The notes under the pieces: generated by a model | The model's database searches: none | What the model was told of the DNA's origin: nothing | The model's input: only the letters and a program-made list of their open reading frames with translations | Shown: piece by piece, positions 52,405 to 62,964 of the stretch | Layout of the letters: each line of letters begins with the position of its first letter | Position numbering within the stretch: position 1 is the stretch's first letter | Assembly (NCBI GenBank): GCA_038030265.1 | Contig: CM075943.1 | Span: 31,496,001 to 31,560,000 of the forward strand | DNA from: Corythucha ciliata | Lineage: Eukaryota > Arthropoda > Insecta > Hemiptera > Tingidae | DNA length: 64,000 bases | Reading direction: 5' to 3' | Translations under genes and position numbers: made by a program

Positions 52405-55400
52405 CAGTGGCGGTCCCGGGGGGGGCCATGGGGCGATGCCCCCCCCCCCCTGAGATTCTTCGACGTTTATATAACACATTAGGAACAAAATTTCAGATAT
52501 ATGTATTATAAATCTTGGCGATGACTTGGAAATAAAAGACGCCACGTAAAGCTACTTGGGTTGGCGCTTTTAATAGGAGCTCCCTGCGCTTCCCAGTGCT
52601 CCCCGTGCTCCAGTGCTATCGATGCTTGTGTTTACACAGATATGAACATTTTAAAGATGGGTGATATGCTTGTGCGTGTTATATTTCTTGTCGTTGAGTG
52701 TGTGCACGCACCGTCGCATTCGGTTGATGAAAACATAGTCAGTGCTAGTTGTTGACGGTGAAAGAAATATAAGATTCTGAATTTGAAGTTGAATACATTA
52801 TCAATCTGTCCATTATTGAGGAAATTATGATCCGGTATGTACTTTTTAGTCCCCTCAACCTTGGTTTGTTAGTTCATAATACTTTATATTACTATTATTT
52901 ATCTATTATGTAGACACCGCTCAAACGAAAAAACGACTCCCCTTGCGGAAGAATGGGTTCGCAGTTGCCGTTACGTAAGGACCAGAAGCGTGGCAATTCT
53001 GTTCAGCAGAAGCTTGAACAATTTTTGCTTCCTAAGAAAAGTCGCAGTTCGGAGGTCGGTGAAATTTCAGGTGAAAGCGAGCCGGTCAGACTGCCTTCAA
53101 ATTCACAGTCGGGCAACTGTAATCAACCAGGTCTGGAGAACGATGAATCCTCAGAAAGCAATGCTCTTGCAGCTAATTTGGTGGAAAATTCGACTGACGT
53201 TCTTTCGCCGCGGCCTCAATTCTCGAACGATATTGGTGTGCATCTTGGAAGTAAAATAGATGATTACACTAAATTCCAACTTTTAGAGAATCCGTGGCGT
53301 CCTCCTTCACAATATCCTCTTCCGTTTTCAATTCAAATTAGGGGTGGCAAAGAAAGTCGCCGCTACTTAAATCATCATCACTTGGAAAAGTACAGCAGCT
53401 GGCTTGTGTATTCGCCTTTTTTGGAAGGATTGCTCTGCAAGTTCTGCCCGTTGTTCGTACCAGGTCACCAGGGCGGCGGTCAAAACACAGTGGCTCTTCA
53501 AAAGTTGGTCACTCGGCCGCTTAACGCGTACAAGGATTTGACAGGAAAAGCTGGAGATTTATCTTCTCACGAGGAAACGCTTTACCATAAAAGAGCCGTG
53601 CAGGATGGACAAGCTTTTGTGCAAAATTATAAAAATCCGGCTGAAGAAATAATCAACCAACTCAATGAACAACGCCTCACCGAAATTAAAAAAAAAAAAA
53701 ACAGGGAAAGACTCAGTTCAATCGTCGAGAGCGTCATTTTCTTGGGCCGCCAGGGAATACCATTTCGTGGCCATAGAGACGATGGGTGTCTGCTCACATC
53801 ACAAGAAAATGTCAAAAGTCTTGATGAAAGCGACATCTCTAATGAAGGAAACTTCCGTGAGTTGCTTCGTTTTCGCATTTTATCTGGGGACAGCTTGCTT
53901 CAAGAACACTTGATGAATACTTCGGCTCGTGCCACCTGCATCAGTAGAAGAACACAGAACGAGCTAATCGGAATTTGCGGCGACATCATTAAAGAGACGA
54001 TCCTTCAGTATTCCAGGAAAGCCGGCATGTATTCAATTTGTTTCGATGAGACATCGGATGACTCTCAAAAATCTCAGTTGAGCCTGATTCTTCGATACGT
54101 GCATGATGAAAAAATAAGAGAAGATTTTGTCGGATTTGTTGACGTCTTCAAAACGCTTGAAGAGAATATGTGTTCCAACGTTGACCTTTCCGAGTGTGAT
54201 CGAAATAGTTCCGTCGACGAAGAAAAGCAAACGGAGTTTTCGCTAACAGGCACTGCTCTTGGAGAAATAGTCCTGCGGAAACTAAAAAAACTCAACCTAC
54301 CCGTCGATAAGTGCGTTGGCATTGGTACAGACGGTTGTTCCGTTATGATGTCTGATGTCCGCGGGGCCGTTCATAAAATCCAAAGCGAGGCGACTCACGC
54401 AGTTCGAACTCCATATTTCAGTCACAAACTCAACAACTCTCTATCGTCGTCAAATAAAGTACAAGAAATTAGAAACGCGATCGGGACGATTAAAGAAGTG
54501 ACTGCTTTCTTTTCTTTCCCAAAAAGGAACACCGTGCTCGTAAGTAGAATGGGCAAGACGCTCAAAAAGCTTTGTGAGACGCGTTGGGTTGAGAGACACA
54601 GCGGAATTCTTACTTTCGTTTCTGATCTTCCTAAAATAATTGACTCCTTGGATGAAATTTCGAAGTGGAGAGACTTGCAGACCGCTAGTAAAGCTTCTTG
54701 TCTGGTAGCAGCCCTCCGGCAGCCAAAGTTTATTGTAGCAACAGTTTGCTTGAGCCAACTTCTTGCGCTTACTTTGCCTCTGAGTACATCACTTCAAGCT
54801 ACATCGATGGATTTGAAAAATGCCACAGCTAATGTTGCCAGTATTATTACAGTTCTGACCCGGCGCCGTGAAAATGCTGAAACCGCGTTCAAGGAAATAT
54901 GGAGCGAAGCGGTTGGAATAGCAGATATTGCTAATGTTGAGCTTGAAATGCCAAGACTATGTGGCAGACAGAAGCATAGGGAAGAATATTTTCGGTTGTC
55001 TATCTACATCCCACTCTTGGATTCCGTGGTTTTGGATATTCAAGAACGCTTCACTGACGACGTTATAGATGCATTCAATCTTCCCATCCTTGTGCCTGAT
55101 TGCATAGTTTTATGTAGCGAGGATGACGTAACAATGGCGTTAAGAATTTTGTGTACTAGATTTTCTTCGTTACTTTTCCCTGAGAGCGATTTGAAAACTG
55201 GTACTATCCTAGCACAAGGAGAAGCCGTATTGTGGCGGCAAAAGTGGATTCTGGCGTTAAAAAGCGATCCCAGTACAGCAATCCCATCCACTGCAATTGA
55301 AGCTCTAAACAATTGCAGCGTCAACGTCTTCAAAGTAATTCATTTTCTCCTCAAATTGCTCGCAACCCTTCCAGTGAGCAACGCTTCAGCGGAGCGATCC

Positions 55401-56067
55401 TTCTCGACTTTAAGACGCCTCAAAACATGGTTGAGAACGACGACAGGACCAGATCGTCTAACAGGACTGGCTCTTTTAAATATTCACAGGAATATTGACG
55501 TAACGCCCGATAACGTTATTGATATTTTTTCAAAACAAAAAAGCCGCCGGATTCTTCTGTAATTTTACTGCGTTGTGAACAACTATTGACAAAAAGCATT
55601 TTTTAGTGCATTTCATTTATATTTATTTCTTCTTTTTTATATTAAATTTTTCGTATTGTTTTTTATTCTTTCTTTTAACACTACAATCCTAACATCCAGA
55701 AGAGAAGAGCAATGTCTTTGGCGCTTGCACAATTTTTCCCCTCATATTCGAGGCGCCCGCGCCTGCAGAAAGGAGGCCTCCGAAGAAGTCGCACCCCCCT
55801 TTATAGAGGACTAACGTTCTCTGAGGATTTTGATAAATTCTCCATGGTGTCCTCACTCCAAAGGATGCAGGTAGAGCACTTGATACGATCCATCACATCA
55901 CGCGATTGATTTGCTAGTTTTTTCAAGCACCGACAGCGATACGTTGAAAATCGGAAAAATTACTGCAGTTCGCGTACATATGATAACGAAAAATTGACCC
56001 ATGTGAAGAAGAGTAACGAACAGTCTGGTGCCCCCCCCCCCTGGATGAGTCACTGGGACCACCCTTG
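52405..56067 (+). mobile_element. Complete hAT-superfamily DNA transposon (3,663 bp)
   Basis: GGAGGGGG is directly outside both ends (52397-52404 and 56068-56075), an 8 bp target duplication typical of hAT. Terminal inverted repeats are CAGTGGCGGTCCC and (complement of right end) CAAGGGTGGTCCC. Subterminal C/G runs follow at both ends (about 52416 and 56032). The interior has one intact transposase gene. Confidence 0.85.
52953..55562 (+). CDS. hAT transposase, ZMYM1-like type (869 aa, intact)
   Basis: Layout: a basic N-terminus with KLEQFLLPKKSR; a TTF-type zinc finger region at about 115-215 (W..Y..FLEGLLCKFCPLF, then an H-containing end, SSHEETLYHKRA); a DUF4371-like core from about 240 with ICFDETSD (first acidic residue), GIGTDGCSVM (second), and CETRWVERH; and a C-terminal hAT dimerisation region LPVSNASAERSFSTLRRLKTWLR whose Glu is likely the third acidic residue. 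Length and order fit transposases close to ZMYM1-like proteins. The start ATG at 52953 is the first in frame after a stop. An intron-like GTATGT...TATGTAG at about 52831-52918 just before it suggests a spliced 5' UTR or a short extra exon. No stop or frameshift. Confidence 0.85.
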   Translation: MGSQLPLRKDQKRGNSVQQKLEQFLLPKKSRSSEVGEISGESEPVRLPSNSQSGNCNQPGLENDESSESNALAANLVENSTDVLSPRPQFSNDIGVHLGSKIDDYTKFQLLENPWRPPSQYPLPFSIQIRGGKESRRYLNHHHLEKYSSWLVYSPFLEGLLCKFCPLFVPGHQGGGQNTVALQKLVTRPLNAYKDLTGKAGDLSSHEETLYHKRAVQDGQAFVQNYKNPAEEIINQLNEQRLTEIKKKKNRERLSSIVESVIFLGRQGIPFRGHRDDGCLLTSQENVKSLDESDISNEGNFRELLRFRILSGDSLLQEHLMNTSARATCISRRTQNELIGICGDIIKETILQYSRKAGMYSICFDETSDDSQKSQLSLILRYVHDEKIREDFVGFVDVFKTLEENMCSNVDLSECDRNSSVDEEKQTEFSLTGTALGEIVLRKLKKLNLPVDKCVGIGTDGCSVMMSDVRGAVHKIQSEATHAVRTPYFSHKLNNSLSSSNKVQEIRNAIGTIKEVTAFFSFPKRNTVLVSRMGKTLKKLCETRWVERHSGILTFVSDLPKIIDSLDEISKWRDLQTASKASCLVAALRQPKFIVATVCLSQLLALTLPLSTSLQATSMDLKNATANVASIITVLTRRRENAETAFKEIWSEAVGIADIANVELEMPRLCGRQKHREEYFRLSIYIPLLDSVVLDIQERFTDDVIDAFNLPILVPDCIVLCSEDDVTMALRILCTRFSSLLFPESDLKTGTILAQGEAVLWRQKWILALKSDPSTAIPSTAIEALNNCSVNVFKVIHFLLKLLATLPVSNASAERSFSTLRRLKTWLRTTTGPDRLTGLALLNIHRNIDVTPDNVIDIFSKQKSRRILL

Positions 56068-56075
56068 GGAGGGGG

Positions 56076-57076
56076 TGTTTAATTCCCCTTTACTTGGTCG
56101 AAATACACTTCAGTTGCAGCTGAGTCGCTGTACGCTAGGGTGACTGCTTCTATATTTCGTTCTTACGAAGAACATCCCTTGTAATACGGAAGTCATTCAT
56201 CCAAAAAATCAATGAAAGACTTCCCGAATTTTTCCTTGTTCAGGTAATGAAGAAAAGGTGAAGGGGCCGATTGTCACTGACTCTTGTATCGTATAGATAA
56301 TATTCATTCCAATTATAAATATTATTCATTACGTGCAATCCCAAAATAACCGTGACCTATGCTGTCGCAGTGAAAAATTAGTCTCGCCTCAGCTCAATCT
56401 TCTTACTCCAACCACGTCTGTCCCAGCGGCGGATGAATGTAGGAGATCCCTTCTATCCCTATCCATTTCAAGAGCTATAGGGAAGGACGACAGTCAGACG
56501 GAAACAGCTCTTCTCGGCATTCTAAACTCATTTAACAGTACTTTCGCCTCTGTTGTGACCCAATTCCCGACCACGTAAAGAGGGCAATCTGGTTGCGACC
56601 GGCGAATGAAGTGAGTTCATATAATAGCACATCCCATCTGCCCTATATAGCCTCTCGCCCTTACTCATTGCCCTACAAATTACCATGCAAGAGATTCTAA
56701 ACAGGAGGTGATAAAAACGTATAGCCATAGCTGTATGCCTGTCAATTTCATATTGACTGTAAATTTTCGTGCTTATTTTGACGGATATTCCTGATTCATT
56801 GTTATCTCTGGCTTCGTCAAAAGGGAAAACCAAAACTTGATTCATTACGACACCCGTTGACCGTATGCATTAAGTTTTTCCCTCTTCTGTTCACGGTGTT
56901 CTCGCCCTATTTTGCAAACCAAGCAATGTCATTTTCTTCGAAAATAGCGTTAAATCTGTGATAAAGGGCCTTCTTTCTCTTTGAGATAAAAATCCCAAGC
57001 TTTTAAAGATGCAATTTGATGAATGGTATATACTTTATACGTGTTTACAATATTTTCCTCTTCTTTCCTCTTCCAG
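56076..57076. other. No gene recognised upstream of the receptor exon
   Basis: Random ORFs only. The last 60 bases form a pyrimidine-rich stretch leading to the AG acceptor at 57075-57076. Confidence 0.5.
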
Positions 57077-57238
57077 GTGCTGTTTTTACTCAGGATCAAA
57101 AAGAAAGTGCCACGGAACTCGCATTTAAATACGCTGTGTACAGAATAAATAAAGATAAGAACCTGCTACCGAATACTACGTTAATATACGATATTCAATA
57201 CGTACCTAAAGACGATAGCTTCCGTACTACTAAGAAAG
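57077..57238 (+). CDS. Exon of a kainate-type ionotropic glutamate receptor
   Basis: This 162 bp exon encodes about 54 residues of the amino-terminal (ligand-binding-protein-like) domain of an ionotropic glutamate receptor. Seen: a GAVF start, ATELAFKYAVYRIN, LLPNTTLIYDIQYV and a DSFRTTKK end. These match the family pattern of insect kainate receptors (A..YAV..IN....LLP...L...I.....DSF...K). The exon has a strong acceptor (TTCCTCTTCCAG before it) and donor (AAAG followed by GTGAGA), and both ends are in phase 1. No neighbouring exons are recognised in the window, so the introns are long; the nearby hAT and palindromic elements may be intronic. Subtype not assigned. Confidence 0.8.
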
Positions 57239-58410
57239 GTGAGATCATTCATTCTGCACAATTATTTATTTTTTTAAATCCTTAAACTCCATACATATTT
57301 AAATAAATTTCACGAGGGTTGGATAATTATTTATGCGTGCATAAAATCGTTAAATAGTTTTAAGGTTTCGTTGACATTTAAAAAGTCAGAGCAAAGCCAC
57401 TGCAATAAACTACCTGTTTACGACACAAAGTCATCACATCACATCTATAATAGCCTCAATTTTTACGTTGGCAACATATTACTGGGACTGTTCAGTTGGC
57501 GGAAGATATTTTATCGTGGCTAACTCGTAACGTGTTCTACTTCAATGTTCCCCTCCCCAAGGACTGACAATAGCCAGGACACTAATAGTGTATAACAGTT
57601 TATTTGAAGACATTATTGAAAGATTTCTGCGTTTTTTCTTTCTTATGGTGACGTATCGACGGAAATGACTTCATTTATTCGTCTCCCGTTTTCTCGTGTG
57701 CGTTTTTTTCTTTTCTGTGAGCCCACTATTGTTGCAAGAGTGCCGGAAGGAGATACGTTACAGAACAGCGCAGCGCCGCTTGTGGACTATTGGAGAGGAT
57801 TTTTCGGAAAGAACCGTACTTTTATTAACACCTCTTTAACTGTTAAATAAAATATCTGCCCACTGCAGCTTCCGTGGTGGTGAATGAAACGTATCGTTTT
57901 ATAAAGTAAATCTATAAGCCTGCCTTGTCAAGAAAAAATACTTTATTGTGGTAGGAAGAATTATTTATTATTTTTTTATTTATTCTTCCGGGTTACGATG
58001 AGAAGACGACGACCTAGATTTCTGGCTTCAAGAAACGATTCAAGTCCTGCTCAAGTTGTAAAACTCACCACCACGAGCCCGTATAATTAGGGTGATGCAG
58101 GAAGGAAGGTATCTCGCTTATCCCATCATAGAAGTCAGAAAACCATCTCCCAAACACCATCGAGCACCTTCTCAAATTTTAGGGTCATTTTTACGAAGGT
58201 ACTAAATGTTTGAGCCATGGTTTACGAGTCCCTCGCGGACAATGCTGAGCATGGTTGGACCATCGGAGTACGGTAATTATTAGGAATACTGTCTGTTGCA
58301 GCCCAAAAGGCAACATACGAGTAATAGGGGCTGCCAGCACCACTTAATTAATATTCCCAAAAATTAATAATTCGCGAGGTCACCCGTTTCACCCGATTTT
58401 TCGACTACAG
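57239..58410. other. Probable intron, no other feature
   Basis: Follows the donor site of the receptor exon. AT-rich, with random ORFs only. Confidence 0.5.
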
Positions 58411-59337
58411 CCCCATAAACACACTTCCATCGAATCGACATGGAATCAACGTCATTCATCGAGTCAATGATCGATCAAAAATCGAGTCGACATCGCGTCA
58501 AAAATGTCCCGCGATTCTACGTTGATTCAACGTCGATGGGTCGAAAAGTGAACGAATTAAATAAAATGAATACAAATGTATTCGGGATTCGAACCCAGGC
58601 ACTTTGCGTTGGTATATATTATGTGCTATACCACTAAGACTTTGAGCTATTGTAACCGATATGGCAATTTACGTAATCTAAAAAAACATTAGTTTTAGGA
58701 AGCTCAATATAGTACAGGGAACTTGCACATTATTTTTCAAAATTTGGATTTACTTGAAGAGGGTTCTTCTACAAGATTATTGCTCGCATAAAACATTAAA
58801 ATCAATCAAGGATCTATTTTTAGCAATGTTTTTAAGAAATGTCGAGTAGCTGGTGCAATTCACGATTTGTTTAACGGAACCCAGGGGTGTGGGGGTTTTT
58901 ACCACGGCCTAAATTGAATTCAAAATTTATTGATTCCATTCAAAATTATGTTCAAGTTCGGGTGGTTGCGGTGCATAAATGAATTGTACTTTTTCTGACA
59001 GGCTACAGCTGTCGGAACAATAGTTAGTGACTTCAACGTAGATTCTATGTCGATTCTACGTAGAATAAAACACGCCTACAGCTCAACGTCACATCGATGT
59101 CGCATCTTGATCGATGAAACAACGTATTTGCATCGAGTTGATTTCAACGAATATTTTACGTCGAATAAAGCACATCGATTGCTCATCGTTGCACCAATAT
59201 CGTATCATGGCTGATATATCAACATTACGGTGCCGAGGCAAAATCGACGTTGATTCTACGATGAACTATCCTCATCAACGAAAAAACGTCTGTCGACGTT
59301 GATTCGTTGTCGATTCGATGGAAGTGTGTTTATGGGG
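58411..59337. mobile_element. 927 bp inverted-repeat element with internal motif arrays and a tRNA-like segment
   Basis: The ends CCCCATAAACACACTTCCAT continue inward for about 43 bp with about 90% identity. Variants of GATTCTACGTTGATTC and ACGTCGAT recur many times near both ends (for example 58511-58545, 59036-59066, 59246-59310), as expected for subterminal transposase-binding sites. A tRNA-like sequence lies at 58581-58660. No transposase is encoded. Confidence 0.75.
58581..58660 (-). pseudogene. tRNA-like sequence inside the inverted-repeat element
   Basis: On the minus strand the B box GGTTCGAATCC is at 58585-58595, preceded by GTGCCTG. An A-box-like AATAGCTCAAAG...TTAGTGG with GTGGTATAGCAC lies about 50 bases upstream. 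The D region is stretched compared with a real tRNA. Probably tRNA-derived. Confidence 0.5.
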
Positions 59338-61455
59338 AGGGGCCCGGTAAAAAAAAAAATCGCAAGTGTGGTTGCCATGCGGGGACATATCGTTTTATAG
59401 ATATCGCTTCCGTGGATTCCGCCCGCGGCATATTTGCTAGACCGTTCGCAAAGGTCCCTGAGTGGCCGAGCGAGGCTCAAATGCATCGATGCTCTTCTTT
59501 TGACAGGCTTTCGGCCCCTCGCTCTTCACGGCCATGACGCTAAACCTGCTTTTCAGAAATTAAAACATCTTTTTATATAGCACAGAATTATGCCAATCGC
59601 TTCTATTCACAACATATTTCATTGCTAATTATGGAAGCCATTTTGATATGTGACGGAGCAAGAAATTAATTACATTCAGAAACGCGTATAGCGTGCTATT
59701 GGAATTAATGATAGGTCTTCCTTTTTTAAATAAAGCGTTCCTCGTCCCATCTTGGGGCCTTCAAAAAATAAATCATAGCTTTTCTTCTTTATTTATTCTT
59801 TTCCTCCTTCTAAAATAAGATCCGCTAGATCATATTCATGCTGCAGATCTCTTACCATCGTAGGGGTGCAGCAGTAATAGCGGTTCACATCGTGTGTCTG
59901 TAAAGGAGTGGATAGGCTCAGCACCCAGTCAGGATGATAAATTACCAAGGTGAAACGTTTGAATAAGAACGCCTTCCTGTCTCCCTCCTTACAGGACTTG
60001 GACTGCGGCAATCTTGCACTGTCAGAGATTTTCATCATACACTAACAAAACACTTTTTGTTTCGTAGCCCTCTACTGGTATACGTTCTCTTATCCTTTCC
60101 TTCCTGTATAGAGGCGTTGACATGGTTTTGAATGTTCAGATTAGATGCCAGTGATCCTTCTATATGAGTAATTAGCTGAATATTCATTAGGTCTTTTCGG
60201 GTGACCCTCCAAACCTACAAAAGTTACAAATGTAACTTTTGTAGGTCGCCCGAAAAAACCTATTATTGCGTTCATATAGCATGTGAAAATGTTCCATCAC
60301 ACGAAAAGAAAAAAGAATTCTTCATTATTCAAAGAATACAAACACATATTGTAGTAGGTATTTAGTTAAAGTAACTATACAACCGAGTGAGCCCATCCGG
60401 CATTTTGGGGTAGATAAAGTTGATATTTAGTGGGTAGGAGGGGTGCATGGAATTGGAAGTACTTACTATGGAGTGACCCATGATGCTTTATTAAATTTAT
60501 GATAATTTTATCCTGTGAGCTGACCTGGTAGTATACGATACAAAAGGTAGTATCGCTTTTTTTGGGGTTATCCCGACTCATAACAAACCCCCCTACCCCC
60601 ACTCATAGAACGAATAATAGCGGAACTGGGAAGGGTTGTGCACGAATTCTTGGGTTGAAAATGTATTTATTAAATATTTATTTATTAAGAAATTATTTGG
60701 TAACACTTCGTTCCAAGGAAATAATTTCACAGATCAGTCAATTGCGTAAACAAATGCTTTACCACGGGTTCCTCTCCGGGTGGTAGGATTCCAACACTTT
60801 GGAGATGAAAAATGAGGGGAAACCCGAAGTATTTTGAAGATCCGACTATTGTAGCTAAGAAAGATTGTCATCCACTCTTCATTTACATGTCTGATTTGCT
60901 CTAATTGTCGTTAAATCTCACAAATTGCCAAAAACTTAGGCCAAAAATTATAAAATGAACCCACTGTTATGTCAAACTTTTGAAGCGTATAGGTTATCTA
61001 GTATAGTACTCCTCTGTAGTCCGTGCAATACACGCCGTCTGTGATAATGAGGAAGTTTCATGGGTCAGAACATAGAATAATTACTGTACTAACGTACAGA
61101 AGGGGCACTCTCAATAATTGTTGGGGGTATGTGACGCCAAGTGGATAGGTTTCTTCTCGCGGGGGGCTGTTATCATTGCGTCAGGTTATGTTAGGACACC
61201 CCTCCCTTCTTGGCATTAAACTCCCCCTTCCACAAGCCCCTTTAGAATTTCGGGGTTTTCTTTATTTTTGCATTTTAAATTCCCATCACTTTGGCCTCTG
61301 TGCATAGTAACCTTGAATACTCGATTTTCGTAGCCACTAAATTGACAAAATGGCAAGAAAAAACGGGGAAATAGTCGAGAAACAAAAAAAATCTCGTAAA
61401 AAGTCTCCAAGTAGGTACTTTTTGAAAATAAATGGTCGACGTCTATTTAAAAGAG
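59338..61455. other. No gene; one strong hairpin
   Basis: AT-rich sequence with random ORFs. The only structure found is the hairpin at 60189-60261. Confidence 0.5.
60189..60261. repeat. Near-perfect 73 bp hairpin
   Basis: Inner arms ACCTACAAAAGTTACA and TGTAACTTTTGTAGGT are exact with a two-base spacer. Outer arms AGGTCTTTTCGGGTGACC and (complement) AGGTTTTTTCGGGCGACC differ at two positions. Six bases (CTCCAA) are unpaired on the left only. Could be a tiny MITE or the root of a hairpin RNA. Confidence 0.7.
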
Positions 61456-61458
61456 CAG

Positions 61459-61595
61459 GGGGCCTATTCTCTAACTCCGAAGCAATAGCTTTTTCGCAGT
61501 CATACGTTTATTTCATTAATTTTCTTCAAAACAATGAATGAAATAGACACATGGCTGGCGAAAAAAATATTGCTTGTTGTTAGAGAATAGGCCCC
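61459..61595. mobile_element. CWG-family MITE, copy M3 (137 bp)
   Basis: Ends GGGGCCTATTCTCTAAC on both sides in inverted orientation. CAG lies directly outside both ends (61456-61458 and 61596-61598). A small ORF across it is meaningless. Confidence 0.75.
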
Positions 61596-61933
61596 CAGCA
61601 AACAAAAAAAAATTGTTTTTATTAACTATGCTGCCACCATATGATCACTTTCTCTGTTTACCACGGGAGTGAAACTTATACGTAAGAAAACCGAAGAACG
61701 AAGTTTAGTTTGGTCGCCAATCACGGGAAGCGCTATATGTTTTTTAAATTACATTTTAAAGATACCACGCGGCCCCCCTCACAATAAATGTCAGTTGGGC
61801 GAATGAATTTGTGAAACTTTGCATGTCCACTCCAAGCTGACGCTGTCACTTTTGAGACGTATGCGAAGTTGAGCGAATTCGATTATATTTTATTTTTAAT
61901 TATTTTTTTCGAATATATTGTCGATCGGCAAAA

Positions 61934-62110
61934 TGGGCCACGAAAAATGTATCGTTCCTGGATGTTCGTCGATGTATGAAGCTGGTGGCGTGATCGTTTT
62001 TGTACGAATTCCTAAGGATAGCAGGTTCGCTGAATTTATTTTTCCAAAATTTAGACGACATCTAGACGGCAAGTTTGTGTTTTACAAACGCGTACATTTA
62101 TTTGTGTCTG
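61934..62110 (+). pseudogene. THAP-like zinc-finger fragment
   Basis: An ATG is followed by HEKCIVPGCSS and then FVRIPKD, the beginning of a THAP finger (C-x4-C and a hydrophobic-x-P motif). The second half is poor: KRVHLFVSVKF stands where C..HF is expected, and the frame closes. It may be the first exon of a THAP gene read through into an intron, or a decayed copy. Confidence 0.4.
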
Positions 62111-62571
62111 TCAAGTTTTAAAGAAATAAATGGGTATTCAGGCAAAAAGTTGGTTTTTCATTTATCTATTTCTGTGAATATTCAAGGCTGGACTGGAAAA
62201 AGTTCATCTCATACATTTTATTGGGAAAGGATTCGGCAGGTTACGATCGAGTTGGCATTGCATTCTTATCTATTCCTGGTTGCCCCGTTCATGTAAGTTC
62301 TACATTAGAAGCTTGCTGGAAATCGTTTTTGTTTTTTCAATAACTCAGTCTTGATGGCTTTGTAAGCATCAAAATTACGTAAAATGGAACTTAATTGACT
62401 ACGCTGGGGGATTATCGAAGGAAGGATCGCCGCTATCTAAAAAAAAAAATGAAAATAAATCGGTGCCGGTCCTTGCTCGTGAGTATCCAATCGCTCAGAT
62501 GTCAATCGCGATTTGACATCTTGTCATCAATAAAAATCGGGAAACTTATTTTAATCATAGTGTCCTTTCTA

Positions 62572-62790
62572 GTACAAAGATTAATTAGTGGCAATTCGAC
62601 AGACGCCCGTCATTTCCCGGCGATGTCGAGCTTGAGTAATGTAAATTACCTCGTTGACGAAATGAGTGCATTCACACAAAAGGAATTTCGCGATTTGAAA
62701 TCACTTGAACCGCAACACGTCGACAGAAGTGGCTTAGTTAGTACTTCGGGAGTTCGGAATGCCGGAGACAAGGGCTTTGTGATGGCAAGA
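62572..62790 (+). CDS. Possible exon of a SWIM-type zinc-finger protein (N-terminal region)
   Basis: Between a good acceptor (TGTCCTTTCTAG) and a good donor (GTGAGT at 62791) lies an open frame with NYLVDEMSAFTQKEFRDLKSLE and a GFVMAR end. The order resembles the segment just before the SWIM zinc finger in invertebrate SWIM-domain proteins, many of which also carry a YqaJ-like nuclease. No following exon is recognised in the last kilobase. The neighbouring THAP-like fragment on the same strand could belong to the same gene. Confidence 0.4.
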
Positions 62791-62964
62791 GTGAGTTTTC
62801 CGTTGTTATTCAAGAAAGAAGGCCAGTTCACAATTTATTGTCGGTACGGTAATGTAAATGCGAATAGGAGACTTTAGTCGGACCAGAGCAATCGTTTCAT
62901 TTCAAACCCTTTCAAGTTGCCATCCCGTCAATTTTGATCTGGCTTAACTTTTAACTAGCGCGTT

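Noticed and set aside
56041..56055. Right hAT terminus at CACTG (56055)
   Set aside because: The sequence complement CAGTGACTCATCC matches the left end less well, and the 8 bp duplication GGAGGGGG fits the boundary at 56067 exactly.
58440..58637. 65-codon ORF, and the similar 59114-59302
   Set aside because: Both lie within subterminal repeat arrays of the inverted-repeat element and the peptide has no known domain.
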